From Io17-Chloro-G2 sp034420695 (GTDB lineage: Bacteria; Chloroflexota; Dehalococcoidia; Lucifugimonadales; UBA3495): a stretch of 64,000 nt of DNA. The notes beneath the pieces are model-generated. The model worked only from the letters and a program-made list of their open reading frames with translations, had not been told where the DNA came from and ran no database searches. Shown one piece after another: positions 16,784-25,238 of this stretch (within the stretch, counting starts at the first letter, position 1; every line of letters begins with the position of its first letter). Where the stretch lies: positions 78,431 through 142,430 of the forward strand of contig DAOULB010000054.1 of assembly GCA_034420695.1 (NCBI GenBank), written 5' to 3'. A program made the translations under genes and the position numbers.

Positions 16784-17310
16784 TGCCAGCTATTGACGGT
16801 ACCCGCACCGCGCTGGAGCGCAACTGGGCGATGATTGACGCCGCCGTGGAAGACTTGGACAATGAGATCCTGGCCAGGATTCCTGCGGAGCAGTGCAATT
16901 CCATCGCCTGGCTGATCTGGCACTTGGACCGGGTGATGGATACCTTCATCCACACCGGTCTACGGGATCTGCCCCAAGTCTGGATTACCGGAGGATGGGC
17001 CGAAAAGTACGGCATGGCAGTAGACGCCAATGACCGTGGGGTCGGTTGGACTGCAGAACAGGTCGCCGCTTGGAAGCCTCCCACCCGGGAGGTGCTGCTG
17101 GGCTACTACGAGGCGGTTAAGGACGCTGCCAGACAGTACTTCGAGTCTGTAACCGTGGAAGACTTGGAGCGTCAGGTGGTCTGGCCCCCAACGGCCGGGC
17201 CCCGCACCACCGCGGCGGCCTTGGGCCAGATGACTTGGGACATAGTGTCCCACGGAGGGCAGATTGCCTACCTCCGCGGCTTGTACCGGGGCATGGGCTG
17301 GCACATCTAG
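16783..17310 (+). CDS. DinB-family protein
   Basis: A 175-residue four-helix DinB-like protein. Likely metal ligands are the histidine in IAWLIWHLDRVMD near residue 47 and that in DIVSHGGQIAYLRGL near 160. The superfamily includes thiol-dependent S-transferases (mycothiol, bacillithiol) and damage-induced proteins of unknown role. The start overlaps the nadC stop by one base, so it belongs to the nad operon by position, but no NAD-related role is known. Confidence 0.8.
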   Translation: MPAIDGTRTALERNWAMIDAAVEDLDNEILARIPAEQCNSIAWLIWHLDRVMDTFIHTGLRDLPQVWITGGWAEKYGMAVDANDRGVGWTAEQVAAWKPPTREVLLGYYEAVKDAARQYFESVTVEDLERQVVWPPTAGPRTTAAALGQMTWDIVSHGGQIAYLRGLYRGMGWHI

Positions 17311-17366
17311 TCCCGGCGGTTTCTGGCCATACCGCGGGTTCCCGAAGAGAATGGGAGGAGAGGATA

Positions 17367-17576
17367 TTGGAAGATCGCGTGAGAAACCTTGAGAACTTCG
17401 CGCAACTCTCCGCGGACTTTGCGGTGATGATGGAGGAGAACCTCCGCCGCATGGAAGAGAACCAGCGCCGCATGGAAGAGGACCAGCGCCGCAGGGGTGA
17501 GCTCCTGGAGCGCTTGCTCCAAGCTGTAGCGGTAATACAAGCGGAGATAGTCCGTATAGACGAGACCCATTCCTAG
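17367..17576 (+). CDS. Small coiled-coil protein with heptad duplication
   Basis: A 69-residue charged helical protein. A TTG at 17367 lies eight bases after GGAGG, which favours this start over longer frames that overlap the DinB gene. Residues in the middle form RRMEENQ and RRMEEDQ followed by a partial third copy, so a 21-base DNA repeat encodes exact coiled-coil heptads. The C-terminal hydrophobic helix ends in IVRIDETHS. I know similar short proteins from Chloroflexota genomes but no assigned function. Confidence 0.6.
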   Translation: MEDRVRNLENFAQLSADFAVMMEENLRRMEENQRRMEEDQRRRGELLERLLQAVAVIQAEIVRIDETHS

Positions 17577-17617
17577 CTGGTTGCCTGGTTGGCCGCTGGT
17601 CTGGGTCGGCCTCTTCC

Positions 17618-18082
17618 CTATCCCCGGCGGGGCAACTCCCGCTCGGCGCTGTCCAGCATGATGGTGACCGGCCCGTCGTTTTCCAGGCTAACCTGCATGT
17701 ACGCCTGAAAAACTCCGGTGGCCACTTTCAGACCCTCCTTGCCCAAGGCTTCGACGGTATATTCATATAGGCTTTGGGCTTCCTCGGGAGCGGCGGCCCG
17801 GGAAAAACTGGGGCGCCTCCCCCGGCGGGTGTCGGCGTAGAGGGTAAACTGGCTTACCACGAGAAGTTCCGCCCCAATGTCCAAGGCCGATAGATTGAAC
17901 CTGCCCTCGGCGTCGGAAAAAATCCTCAGGTTGACCAGTTTGCCCACCAAGTAGTCGGCGTCGGCCCTTTCGTCCCCGGAAGCAACCCCCAAGAACACCG
18001 CCAAGCCCGGGCCTATCCGGCCTGCCTCTTCCCCTTCTACGGCAACCGAGGCGTGTTTTACCCGCTGGATCAGTGCCCGCAT
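17618..18082 (-). CDS. dtd: D-aminoacyl-tRNA deacylase
   Basis: A 154-residue Dtd enzyme that hydrolyses D-aminoacyl-tRNA and glycyl-tRNA-Ala. The N-terminus MRALIQRVKHASV, the oxyanion motif SQFTLYADTRRGRRPSF and the C-terminal cross-subunit motif NDGPVTIMLDS are all present and the length is normal. It lies downstream of fmdB on the same strand with a gap of about 200 bases, and is convergent with the coiled-coil gene. Confidence 0.95.
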   Translation of the reverse strand: MRALIQRVKHASVAVEGEEAGRIGPGLAVFLGVASGDERADADYLVGKLVNLRIFSDAEGRFNLSALDIGAELLVVSQFTLYADTRRGRRPSFSRAAAPEEAQSLYEYTVEALGKEGLKVATGVFQAYMQVSLENDGPVTIMLDSAERELPRRG

Positions 18083-18289
18083 TGGGCTACCCCCGCAGGT
18101 GACAAAGGGACCGCGGATGGGGGAAGGCGATGGGGAGAGCGGCGGAACGGAGACGTGCAGGCCTGCTGGAAATGAAGGACCTCAATGAAGCGTCCCACCG
18201 TAGCGGCCTTGGCGCATTGCTGCCAAACCTGGTGAGCGCCAATGACAGGAAAGAGTTGGTTGACGCCGGAGAGAGCGTTCCCTGGTCAG

Positions 18290-18631
18290 TCAGGAGGAGG
18301 AATCGCTCCCCGCCTGCACCGTGGACCCGCTGTCGGAAGTGGAACTGGAGGAGGAACTCTCCGATGCCGCCACCTTTTCCTTGGCGGTGCTGGATGAATC
18401 TCCGTCGGAAGAAGTCTTGGACTCTTTGCTGCCGTTTTCGGCCGGCGGCTTGGGCCGTCCGTAGTCTGTGGTGTAAAATCCGGAACCCTTGTAGATGACC
18501 GGGACCGCGTGATAAACGCGCTGGCCTCGCCCGGCGCAACTGGGGCAAGTGCCCGAACCGGCTTCTTTGAAGCTCTGGACTAGTTCAAATTCGTGGCCGC
18601 AACTAACGCATCGGTAGTCGTATCGTGGCAC
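18290..18631 (-). CDS. FmdB-family zinc-ribbon protein
   Basis: A 113-residue protein with a zinc ribbon (RYDYRCVSCGHEFE and GTCPSCAGRG) and a long low-complexity Ser/Asp/Lys tail, the FmdB/FdhE-like regulatory pattern. The frame is open further upstream, but AGGAGGGA at 18636-18643 lies five bases before a GTG at 18631, which begins VPRYDYRC as in the family. FmdB proteins are proposed regulators of amidase or formate enzymes; the evidence is thin. Confidence 0.85.
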   Translation of the reverse strand: MPRYDYRCVSCGHEFELVQSFKEAGSGTCPSCAGRGQRVYHAVPVIYKGSGFYTTDYGRPKPPAENGSKESKTSSDGDSSSTAKEKVAASESSSSSSTSDSGSTVQAGSDSSS

Positions 18632-19210
18632 CGGGTCCCTCCTGGGAATAAGCTCATTTACGCACAAGAACCTGCACATTTGCAGGCCCGGTAAACCAAT
18701 CCCCAATTTCCAAATTTACCAGCAGGGATACCGGGTGTCAAATAAGCCGGCGCCTGTCTCAGGGAAACCGCCTCTGGAGACTGCATCCTTGGCGGTCCCT
18801 CGTCCTCCCCAGCCCATATCTTTCCCAATTTTTACCCCGGTATGTTAATCAAGGCCGGTTAACCCAAGCCCGCCGCGGGTCAGGGCTCCGCCGCCCGTGG
18901 ACCCTGCATGGCCCGACGCCAACCCCGTCCTGCCCGTGCCTTGGATCCCTCATGAACCTGGTTCAGCCCAAACTTCGCAAGGAAAAATGGAAACATCGCC
19001 CTGTTTACTGACACTTGTCGCTTGCCACTCAGGATTGCAGCTCTCTAGCATGAATTTCAGGGCATCACGCAGCCCTCTGCCGCAATGCCCGAATACAACC
19101 GCCACTGAAGCGACCAAGAGTCCAATGCTCAAAAATCGATTCCAAGGGAACCCTTCCCAGGCCAAGTCCCTCCGGCCCGGACAGCACCCCTCCTCGTACC
19201 CCACCGGACA
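18632..19210. other. Gene-poor interval before the A-tract repeats
   Basis: The fmdB ribosome site and presumably its promoter lie at the left end. A plus-strand frame runs from 18897, but its translation is Pro/Ser/Arg-rich with no ribosome site and it continues through the downstream repeats, so I do not call it a gene. I see no RNA gene here. Confidence 0.4.
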
Positions 19211-19475
19211 CCCAAAATGGAGGGAAATGACGGGAAATGGCAGGGAAAATAAGATTTCCGGCCCTCAGCTCTCCCCGCAGCCCTCGGCCTTCCCGGACTC
19301 TGCTGAACCCGCAAAATGGCGGAAAATGACAGGAAATGGTGGGGAAATTAAAAGTTTCGGCCCCCAGTTCCCACTGAACCCCGGGCCCTCCCCGGACCCC
19401 ACCCGGCCTCTAAAATGAGAAGAAATGAGAGGGAATGAGAGGGAAACCAAAAAATCCGGCCCGGCCTCCCGGCTG
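19211..19475. repeat. Three 99-bp imperfect repeats with helically phased A-tracts
   Basis: Repeat units begin at 19214, 19313 and 19412, exactly 99 bases apart; the third is incomplete. Each opens with four A-tracts separated by G-rich steps, at 19214/19225/19235/19246, 19313/19323/19334/19345 and 19412/19423/19434/19444, so the tracts recur every 10-11 bases. The rest of each unit is C-rich. Such spacing predicts intrinsically bent DNA. The array lies about 70 bases upstream of the 110-residue protein gene. Confidence 0.85.
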
Positions 19476-19543
19476 CTGTAAGCCATGCCCTTTATAGACC
19501 CCGGCAATCCCAACAATTAGCTGGTAAAGGAGAACATCGCACT

Positions 19544-19876
19544 ATGAACCTCAATGAAATACGCCGCCGCATCGACGCCCTTCGCAGCAAGCTGGCCCTG
19601 GAGTTGGCCGTTATCGAACTCCACCGCCTGGTCTGTGAATTTGCCCTCAAGTGGGGCATCGCCTTAGCCGGAGACCGGCCCCTGCCCGAACCCCACACCT
19701 TCCCCAGCAAGGTCGCCGCCGCCGGCGTCAAGCTGACCTCCCACATGGGCGCCGTCAAGTACCTGGAAGAGTGCCGGAGCAAGAACACCGCTCCCGAAGC
19801 CCAGAAGCTGCTCTACCGGCTGTTGCCCTGCGCCCGTGACTTCCCTTACAACGCCCTCCTCGCCTTGGACGCCTAG
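19544..19876 (+). CDS. Uncharacterised 110-residue protein of a multi-copy family
   Basis: A soluble, mostly helical protein: a basic N-terminal helix (MNLNEIRRRIDALRSKLALE), a Leu-rich helix with Cys near 46, a Pro-containing loop, then a C-terminal segment EECRSKNTAPEAQKLLYRLL. AAAGGAGA lies 11 bases before the ATG. The last 35 residues recur almost unchanged in a second gene at 63893-64000 on the other strand, so the genome carries at least two copies. I do not recognise a domain. The phased A-tract repeats lie upstream. Confidence 0.7.
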   Translation: MNLNEIRRRIDALRSKLALELAVIELHRLVCEFALKWGIALAGDRPLPEPHTFPSKVAAAGVKLTSHMGAVKYLEECRSKNTAPEAQKLLYRLLPCARDFPYNALLALDA

Positions 19877-20193
19877 AGCCGGGAAGGAATTCGGGGACAG
19901 GGAAGGTTCCATGGGACCGGGAAAGAATCTTGAGTAGGAGGACTGACCGGCTGCACGGCGACCATACATTTTAGGCAGGCCATTTCCCGCAACCGCCGGG
20001 ACGATAGGGCAATACTCTCCTCCCAGCCGCCATTTACTTTCCTTGTAGAGGAAAGGGGCGCCTGTGGCTGTGTATAACTCGGCCCAGCCGAACAATTTCC
20101 TCGCCAAGCATGCCCTTCCCGATAGCAGTTCTTTTCAACCGCTGGTGATACACTCTCGCAGATAGCGGGAAGAATGTGTAAAGCGAGCGGGTA
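19877..20193. other. Intergenic region without a recognised gene
   Basis: Between the 110-residue gene and the DUF2339 gene I see no convincing frame with a ribosome site. A small inverted repeat, CTTTCC with GGAAAG around a seven-base loop near 20035-20056, is the only structure. The promoter of the next operon presumably lies here but I cannot place it. Confidence 0.4.
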
Positions 20194-22179
20194 TTGAACT
20201 GTTCCAATTGCGGGGAAGAAATTCCCCAAGGCTCCAACTTCTGCCAGTATTGCGGCGGAGCCTTGGCTGGTGCGCCGGTTGCTGGTAGCGGCGGCTCATC
20301 TCTCGATGCTGAGACGGCTGGCGATGCTGAACCGGTAGCCCTGCGGGAAACTGTCCTGGGACTCCAGGCCGAAGTTGCCGAATTATCCCGGCGTTTGCGG
20401 GCACTGGAGAGCGTCCGGCCTGTCCCCGGCTCTGCTCCGGCGCCTGCCCGGCCTGTTGCGCCGCCCCCAACGGTAGCGCAATCCGCCGCCCCCAGGGCGG
20501 ACGCTCCACCGTCCGGCGCCGCTTCCGCCCCGCCGGACGCTCCCGCGGGCGGCGGACCTCCCGGAAACCTGCCGGGCATACTGTCACCCAGCGAATGGGA
20601 GTGGCTGCTGGGGGGCAACTGGCTGGCCCGGGTCGGTATCCTGGCCTTGATCTTCGGCATTGGGTTCTTCCTCAAGCTGGCATTCGACAACGACTGGATA
20701 GGCGAGACTGGACGGGTGGTTCTGGGACTGGCGGTGGGTGTGGCCCTGCTGGGCGGCGGGGAGTATTGGAGCCGGCGCTACCCCGCGTGGGCCCAAGCGG
20801 TCACCGGCGGCGGCATAGCAGTCCTATACCTTTCCATCTTCGCCGCCTTCGCCCTCTATGACTTGGTGCCTTCCCTGGGGGCCTTGGGCTTCTCATTCCT
20901 GGTGACCCTGGCCGCGGCCGGGCTGGCCTTGCGCTACGAGTCCCGTGCCATTGCCGTGCTGGGCATTCTTGGCGGGTTTGCTACTCCGCTGATCCTGGCC
21001 GATCGGCTGCCGGAGCAGTGGGCCTTGCTGGCCTACGTCCTGGTGCTGGACCTGGGAGTGCTGGCGCTGGCTACCTTCCGGAACTGGCGCTGGTTCACTT
21101 TGCTGGCCCTGATCGGGTCGCTGGTTCTCTTCGGATTCTGGTACTTTGAACTGGAGCCTGGCCTGCTGCTGGCCCAAGTGGGCATCACCGTTATTTTCCT
21201 GATTTTTGTCGGGGCCACCACCCTGTTCCACCTGCTCTGGCGGCGGCCCCCGGGGCCGCTGGACCAAGCCCTGATGGTCTTGAATGCGGCGGCCTACTTC
21301 GGGATAAGCTATGCCCTGCTCTTCGAAGAGTTCAGGGTCTGGATGGGCGGCTTCACCCTGCTGCTCGCCCTGTTCTACGGCCTGCTGGGATACGGGATTG
21401 TGGCGCGGCACCGGGAACAGGCGCACCTGGGCCTGTTTGCCTTGGGCATTGCCTTGGTGTTCCTGACCATCGCTGTGCCAGTCCAGTTGGGCGGGCCCTG
21501 GATTGGCGTAGCCTGGGCCGTCGAGGGCGTGGTGCTAATCTGGCTGTCCTTCTTCGTGGGCATGCCCCAGTTGCGCTGGTTCGGCCTCGCCGCCTTCGTC
21601 ATCACCATCGGCTACTTGCTGCTGCTGGACCTTCCCCTCGACTTGGGTGAGTCCGGCCCCTTCGTCGCCTACGAGTACTCCTACTGGCCTGTAATCAACC
21701 TTCGATTCCTCTCCTACGTTCTCATAATCGCAGCATCGTATGCATCGGCCTTCGCTTGGTGGCGCTGGCGGGACAATTACGTCTCCCCCGAGGAGCGGCA
21801 CTTCATACCTGTCTTCCTGGGGGTGGCTAATGCCTTGTCCCTCTGGATACTGAGCATCCAGGTTGTTATGGCGGTTGACCAAGCCGCCATTGAACCAAAC
21901 ATCGCCGGCAACGTTATAAGCTTGTCCCTGAGCGGGCTATGGGCCCTGTACGCTGCCGTATTGATCGTTCTGGGCATCGTCCGCCGCTTCCGCTTGTTGC
22001 GCTTGAGCGGGTTGGGCTTGCTGGCCGTTCCCATAGCCAAGCTGTTCGTCTATGACGCGTTCAACTTGGAGCAGGAATATCGGGTGGCGGCCTTCATCGG
22101 GTTGGGCGTCCTCCTGGTGGTCGGGGGATTCCTGTACCAACGCTACAGCAGGGTCATCCGGGAGTTCCTGCTTGAGTAA
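20194..22179 (+). CDS. DUF2339 multi-pass membrane protein with N-terminal zinc ribbon
   Basis: A 661-residue protein. Residues 1-25 form a zinc ribbon (Cys3, Cys6, Cys18, Cys21), then a short coiled coil near 50-70, a Pro/Ala-rich linker to about 130, and from about 145 onward a dense series of hydrophobic helices typical of DUF2339 proteins (20 or so spans expected). The start is a TTG. It overlaps the next gene, DUF3999-like; the two families are usual partners at the membrane, function unknown. Confidence 0.85.
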   Translation: MNCSNCGEEIPQGSNFCQYCGGALAGAPVAGSGGSSLDAETAGDAEPVALRETVLGLQAEVAELSRRLRALESVRPVPGSAPAPARPVAPPPTVAQSAAPRADAPPSGAASAPPDAPAGGGPPGNLPGILSPSEWEWLLGGNWLARVGILALIFGIGFFLKLAFDNDWIGETGRVVLGLAVGVALLGGGEYWSRRYPAWAQAVTGGGIAVLYLSIFAAFALYDLVPSLGALGFSFLVTLAAAGLALRYESRAIAVLGILGGFATPLILADRLPEQWALLAYVLVLDLGVLALATFRNWRWFTLLALIGSLVLFGFWYFELEPGLLLAQVGITVIFLIFVGATTLFHLLWRRPPGPLDQALMVLNAAAYFGISYALLFEEFRVWMGGFTLLLALFYGLLGYGIVARHREQAHLGLFALGIALVFLTIAVPVQLGGPWIGVAWAVEGVVLIWLSFFVGMPQLRWFGLAAFVITIGYLLLLDLPLDLGESGPFVAYEYSYWPVINLRFLSYVLIIAASYASAFAWWRWRDNYVSPEERHFIPVFLGVANALSLWILSIQVVMAVDQAAIEPNIAGNVISLSLSGLWALYAAVLIVLGIVRRFRLLRLSGLGLLAVPIAKLFVYDAFNLEQEYRVAAFIGLGVLLVVGGFLYQRYSRVIREFLLE

Positions 22180-23530
22180 CCGCAATGGGTTGGGCGGGCG
22201 GCCTTTCCGCAGGCGCCTCGGCGTGGTGGCTGCCGCATTGTTCCTTCTGCTGGCCGCCGGCGCCTTCTGGGGGTCGGCAACTCTCCCCACGGCCCGCGCA
22301 GACTTTGACCTGGCCCTTTGGCGCTTCTTCAAGGTAGTCACTGTACCTCCGGGAACGGCTGCCGGGGACTTGGCCGAGCTTGCCTTGGACCGGGAGGTGT
22401 TTCAAGAATCGTCCGGTGGTCAGGCGGATTTGCGGCTGCTGGCCGGGGGAGAAGAAGTCGCCTACCAGTTGGTTGTGGCAGAGGGCCGGGAGGAACGCCG
22501 TTCCGTTCCTGTCAAGGTGCGTGACCTGGGTTACGTCCCCGGCGAATATGCCGGCTTCATGGCTGACTTGGGCGATGGTGGAAGCCTGCATAACGAAATG
22601 GAAATATTCACCAAGGGTAAGAACTTTCGCCGCAGCGTGGTCGTAGAAGCCGGCAGCGACGCCGAAACTTGGGCCGTGCTGGAAGAAGGTTCGGAAATCT
22701 ACGACTTTTCGGTTGAAGAACAGGGCTTCAACGCACGAAATACCCGGGTCGGCTATCCGGAAAGTGCGGCCCGGTACCTGAGGGTCCGGGTCTTGGACGG
22801 CGGCGCCGGCCCGCTGGGGATAGACGGCGCTGGCGTGGCTTTCTCTGAAGAAGTTCCGGCTGTTGAAATCCCCTATGCGCCAAGGGTCTTGAGCAGCGGT
22901 GAGGGCGCCGGCGACCGCTCCAGTTTCTGGATATTGGACTTGGGTAATCGGGGCATCCCCGCCGGGCGCCTGTCCTTTCACACCACGGCCTCGAATTTTC
23001 ACCGCACCGCCACTGTCGAAGGCAGTGATGACCGGGAAGACTGGCAGTTGCTGGGTAGCGGCCCCGTATATTCCTACGATACTTCCAAGTTCACCGGCAG
23101 CAGCTTGTCACTGGACTTCCAGGAAGGTAGCTACCGGTACTATCGCTTCACCGTACAGGACTTGGATGACCCGTCCCTCCCGGCGGAGGGATTTACCCTG
23201 CATGGCTTGGAACGGAAGTTGATTTTCCAATCACAACCGGGTGTCGAATATTTTCTCTATTACGGAAATCCGGAGGCTCGTCAGCCATCCTACGATTTGG
23301 AACGAATAGTCCCCTACCTGGAGACCGGCAACCTGCCCGCCGCCTCGCTGGGAGTTCAACAGGCTAATCAGTCATTTACCGGCCCCGACGTGCCCCTGAC
23401 CGAACGTTACCCTTGGTTGGCCCCCGTAGGCGTCGTTGTAGCGGCGCTGGCCGTGGGGGCGTTGCTGTTCGGCGTCTTCCGCCAAGCCCGCAAGTTGCTG
23501 CCCCCGCCGGACTCTGGCCCCGCAGGTTGA
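22172..23530 (+). CDS. DUF3999-like exported or membrane-anchored protein
   Basis: A 452-residue protein that begins at a TTG overlapping the end of the DUF2339 gene; CGGGAG lies seven bases before it, which fixes this start. A basic N-terminus and hydrophobic stretch (LGVVAAALFLLLAAGAFW) form a signal or anchor. The middle carries two jelly-roll-like repeats with similar strings (NFRRSVVVEAGSD and NFHRTATVEGSDD). A second membrane helix lies at about 420-440 before a basic tail. The pairing with DUF2339 supports DUF3999. Confidence 0.75.
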   Translation: MSNRNGLGGRPFRRRLGVVAAALFLLLAAGAFWGSATLPTARADFDLALWRFFKVVTVPPGTAAGDLAELALDREVFQESSGGQADLRLLAGGEEVAYQLVVAEGREERRSVPVKVRDLGYVPGEYAGFMADLGDGGSLHNEMEIFTKGKNFRRSVVVEAGSDAETWAVLEEGSEIYDFSVEEQGFNARNTRVGYPESAARYLRVRVLDGGAGPLGIDGAGVAFSEEVPAVEIPYAPRVLSSGEGAGDRSSFWILDLGNRGIPAGRLSFHTTASNFHRTATVEGSDDREDWQLLGSGPVYSYDTSKFTGSSLSLDFQEGSYRYYRFTVQDLDDPSLPAEGFTLHGLERKLIFQSQPGVEYFLYYGNPEARQPSYDLERIVPYLETGNLPAASLGVQQANQSFTGPDVPLTERYPWLAPVGVVVAALAVGALLFGVFRQARKLLPPPDSGPAG

Positions 23531-23633
23531 CCGCCCACGGGGGCAATGCTAAATTCGACCCCTGCCGGGTATTCAGTGCTACGGTTCCTCGGCAACCGGT
23601 GTAATAGCCAGCCGCTTAAAGGTGAGTTGAGCC

Positions 23634-24716
23634 ATGAAAGCTGCAGTATTGAGGGAAGTGGACCGCCCCCTGGAGGTCGAAGAGGTGCAGGTGGACAACC
23701 CCAGCCCCCGCGAGGTGCTCATCCGCACCGGGGCCACTGGCGTTTGCCACAGCGACCTCCATTTCGTCGAAGGCAAATATGCGATAGCCATGCCGGCGGT
23801 GCTGGGCCACGAAGCCGCCGGCACCGTGGAGGCTGTGGGCAGCCAAGTCAACTACCTGAAGCCGGGGGACACGGTGATAACCTGCCTGTCGGTGTTTTGC
23901 GGCCTCTGTGAGCGCTGCCTGAGCGGGCGGCCCAACCTTTGTTACCGGGAGGACGTGGTCCGGTCGCCGGACGAACCGCCGAGATTGAGACAGGGGAGCC
24001 AGGCGGTAACCCAGATGGCTCAGCTCTCGTCCTTCGCCGAACAGATGCTGGTTCACGAGAACGCCACGGTTAAAGTCCGGGAAGATATCCCCTTCGAGCA
24101 ACTGGCCCTCATCGGTTGTGGCGTGACCACCGGGGTCGGCGCTGCGCTGAACACCGCCAAGGTGCAACCGGGCAGCACCGTTGCCGTCATCGGCTGCGGC
24201 GGCGTGGGCCTCAGCGCCATCCAGGGAGCGATCCTGGCCGGCGCGTTGCGGGTCATCGCCATCGACCGGGTGGAGACCAAGTTGACCATGGCCACCCAGT
24301 TCGGGGCCACCGATGTGGTGGACGCCTCTTCCGGAGACGTGGTGGAGAAAATCCGGGACCTGACCAACGGCGGCGTGGACTATTCCTTCGAGGCCATCGG
24401 CACCAAGGAGACGGCTGAGCAGGCCTTCAACATGCTGCAGGCCGGGGGTACTGCCACCATAATCGGCATGATCCCCCAAGGCACCAAGATAGAGCTGGAC
24501 GGGCCCTCATTTCTCCGGGAGCGGAAGATCCAGGGCAGCAGCATGGGTTCCAATAGGTTCCGCACCGACATGCCCCGGTTCATCGAGTTCTACTTGCAGG
24601 GCCGCCTGAAGCTGGACCAGATGGTCTCCCAGAGGCTGAGCCTGGGCGACGTCAACGGCGCCTTCGAAGACATGAAGGCCGGCGCCGTCGCCCGCAGCGT
24701 GATCACTTTCGGCTAG
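23634..24716 (+). CDS. Zinc-dependent alcohol dehydrogenase, MDR superfamily
   Basis: A 360-residue NAD(P)-dependent alcohol dehydrogenase. Catalytic zinc ligands are Cys38 and His59-Glu60 in VLGHEAAG. The structural zinc site is Cys89, Cys92, Cys95 and Cys103. The Rossmann motif VIGCGGVGL follows near 183. The class resembles the class III or mycofactocin-associated dehydrogenases; the PNLCYREDVVRSPD region is unlike formaldehyde dehydrogenase, so the alcohol is uncertain. It lies alone after the DUF3999 gene. Confidence 0.9.
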   Translation: MKAAVLREVDRPLEVEEVQVDNPSPREVLIRTGATGVCHSDLHFVEGKYAIAMPAVLGHEAAGTVEAVGSQVNYLKPGDTVITCLSVFCGLCERCLSGRPNLCYREDVVRSPDEPPRLRQGSQAVTQMAQLSSFAEQMLVHENATVKVREDIPFEQLALIGCGVTTGVGAALNTAKVQPGSTVAVIGCGGVGLSAIQGAILAGALRVIAIDRVETKLTMATQFGATDVVDASSGDVVEKIRDLTNGGVDYSFEAIGTKETAEQAFNMLQAGGTATIIGMIPQGTKIELDGPSFLRERKIQGSSMGSNRFRTDMPRFIEFYLQGRLKLDQMVSQRLSLGDVNGAFEDMKAGAVARSVITFG

Positions 24717-24786
24717 TGCCAACTGGTTGAAAGAATCTATTTGTTGCTGTTAAGGTTGCTACAGCAGACAAAGCACTGGGCGGGAC

Positions 24787-25170
24787 ATGCAGGCACGGGA
24801 GTCCACAGCTGAAAAACACACACGGCTCGCTCATAAATTGCTGGCCGACGCCGAGGGGGAGATAGCCGCCGGGGACTTGGTTCAAGGGGCAGAGAAGCTA
24901 TGGGGTGCTACTAGCCAAGCCCTAAAGGCCTACAGCGCAAGCCGTGGCCTGCCCCATAGTAAATATGCCCAACGCCGTAGAGCCGTGATGGACCTAGCAG
25001 CCCGGCAGGATGACTCCTTCATACGCGCTGCCTTCGGCGTTGCCCAGTCATGCCACTCCAATTTCTACAACGATTGGATGGAGCAGGAAGACTTGGATAG
25101 CTACCTGCCGGACATACGTCAACTGGTCGACTTAGTCCTCAGTGCCAAGGAGCCACCTGCTTCCTGCTGA
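24787..25170 (+). CDS. PaREP1-like / HEPN-fold small protein
   Basis: A 127-residue helical protein. The N-terminal pattern AHKLLADAEGEIAAGDLVQGAEKLWGATSQALKA is that of PaREP1 and HEPN-like families, with paired helices and a conserved Glu-Lys-x-Trp segment. There is no RxxxxH ribonuclease motif of active HEPN toxins and no nucleotidyltransferase beside it. It could be a degraded or regulatory HEPN member. It is convergent with the catabolic operon. Confidence 0.6.
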   Translation: MQARESTAEKHTRLAHKLLADAEGEIAAGDLVQGAEKLWGATSQALKAYSASRGLPHSKYAQRRRAVMDLAARQDDSFIRAAFGVAQSCHSNFYNDWMEQEDLDSYLPDIRQLVDLVLSAKEPPASC

Positions 25171-25238
25171 TGCTCTCCCTCATGCAGGTTCCGGCTCCAG
25201 GTTCCCGGATGGTCAAGCATGCCTGAGGACCGGCCCCG

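Noticed and set aside
18087..18289. Possible SRP RNA or other structured RNA between fmdB and dtd
   Set aside because: The minus strand has a hairpin and an ACCAGGT...GCCAAGGC string that superficially resembles SRP RNA, but the conserved GUCAGG..GGAA..AGCAGC core is missing.
18897..19418. A 173-codon plus-strand frame over the repeats
   Set aside because: No ribosome site, Pro/Ser/Arg-rich composition, and the frame exists only because the repeat period of 99 is divisible by three.
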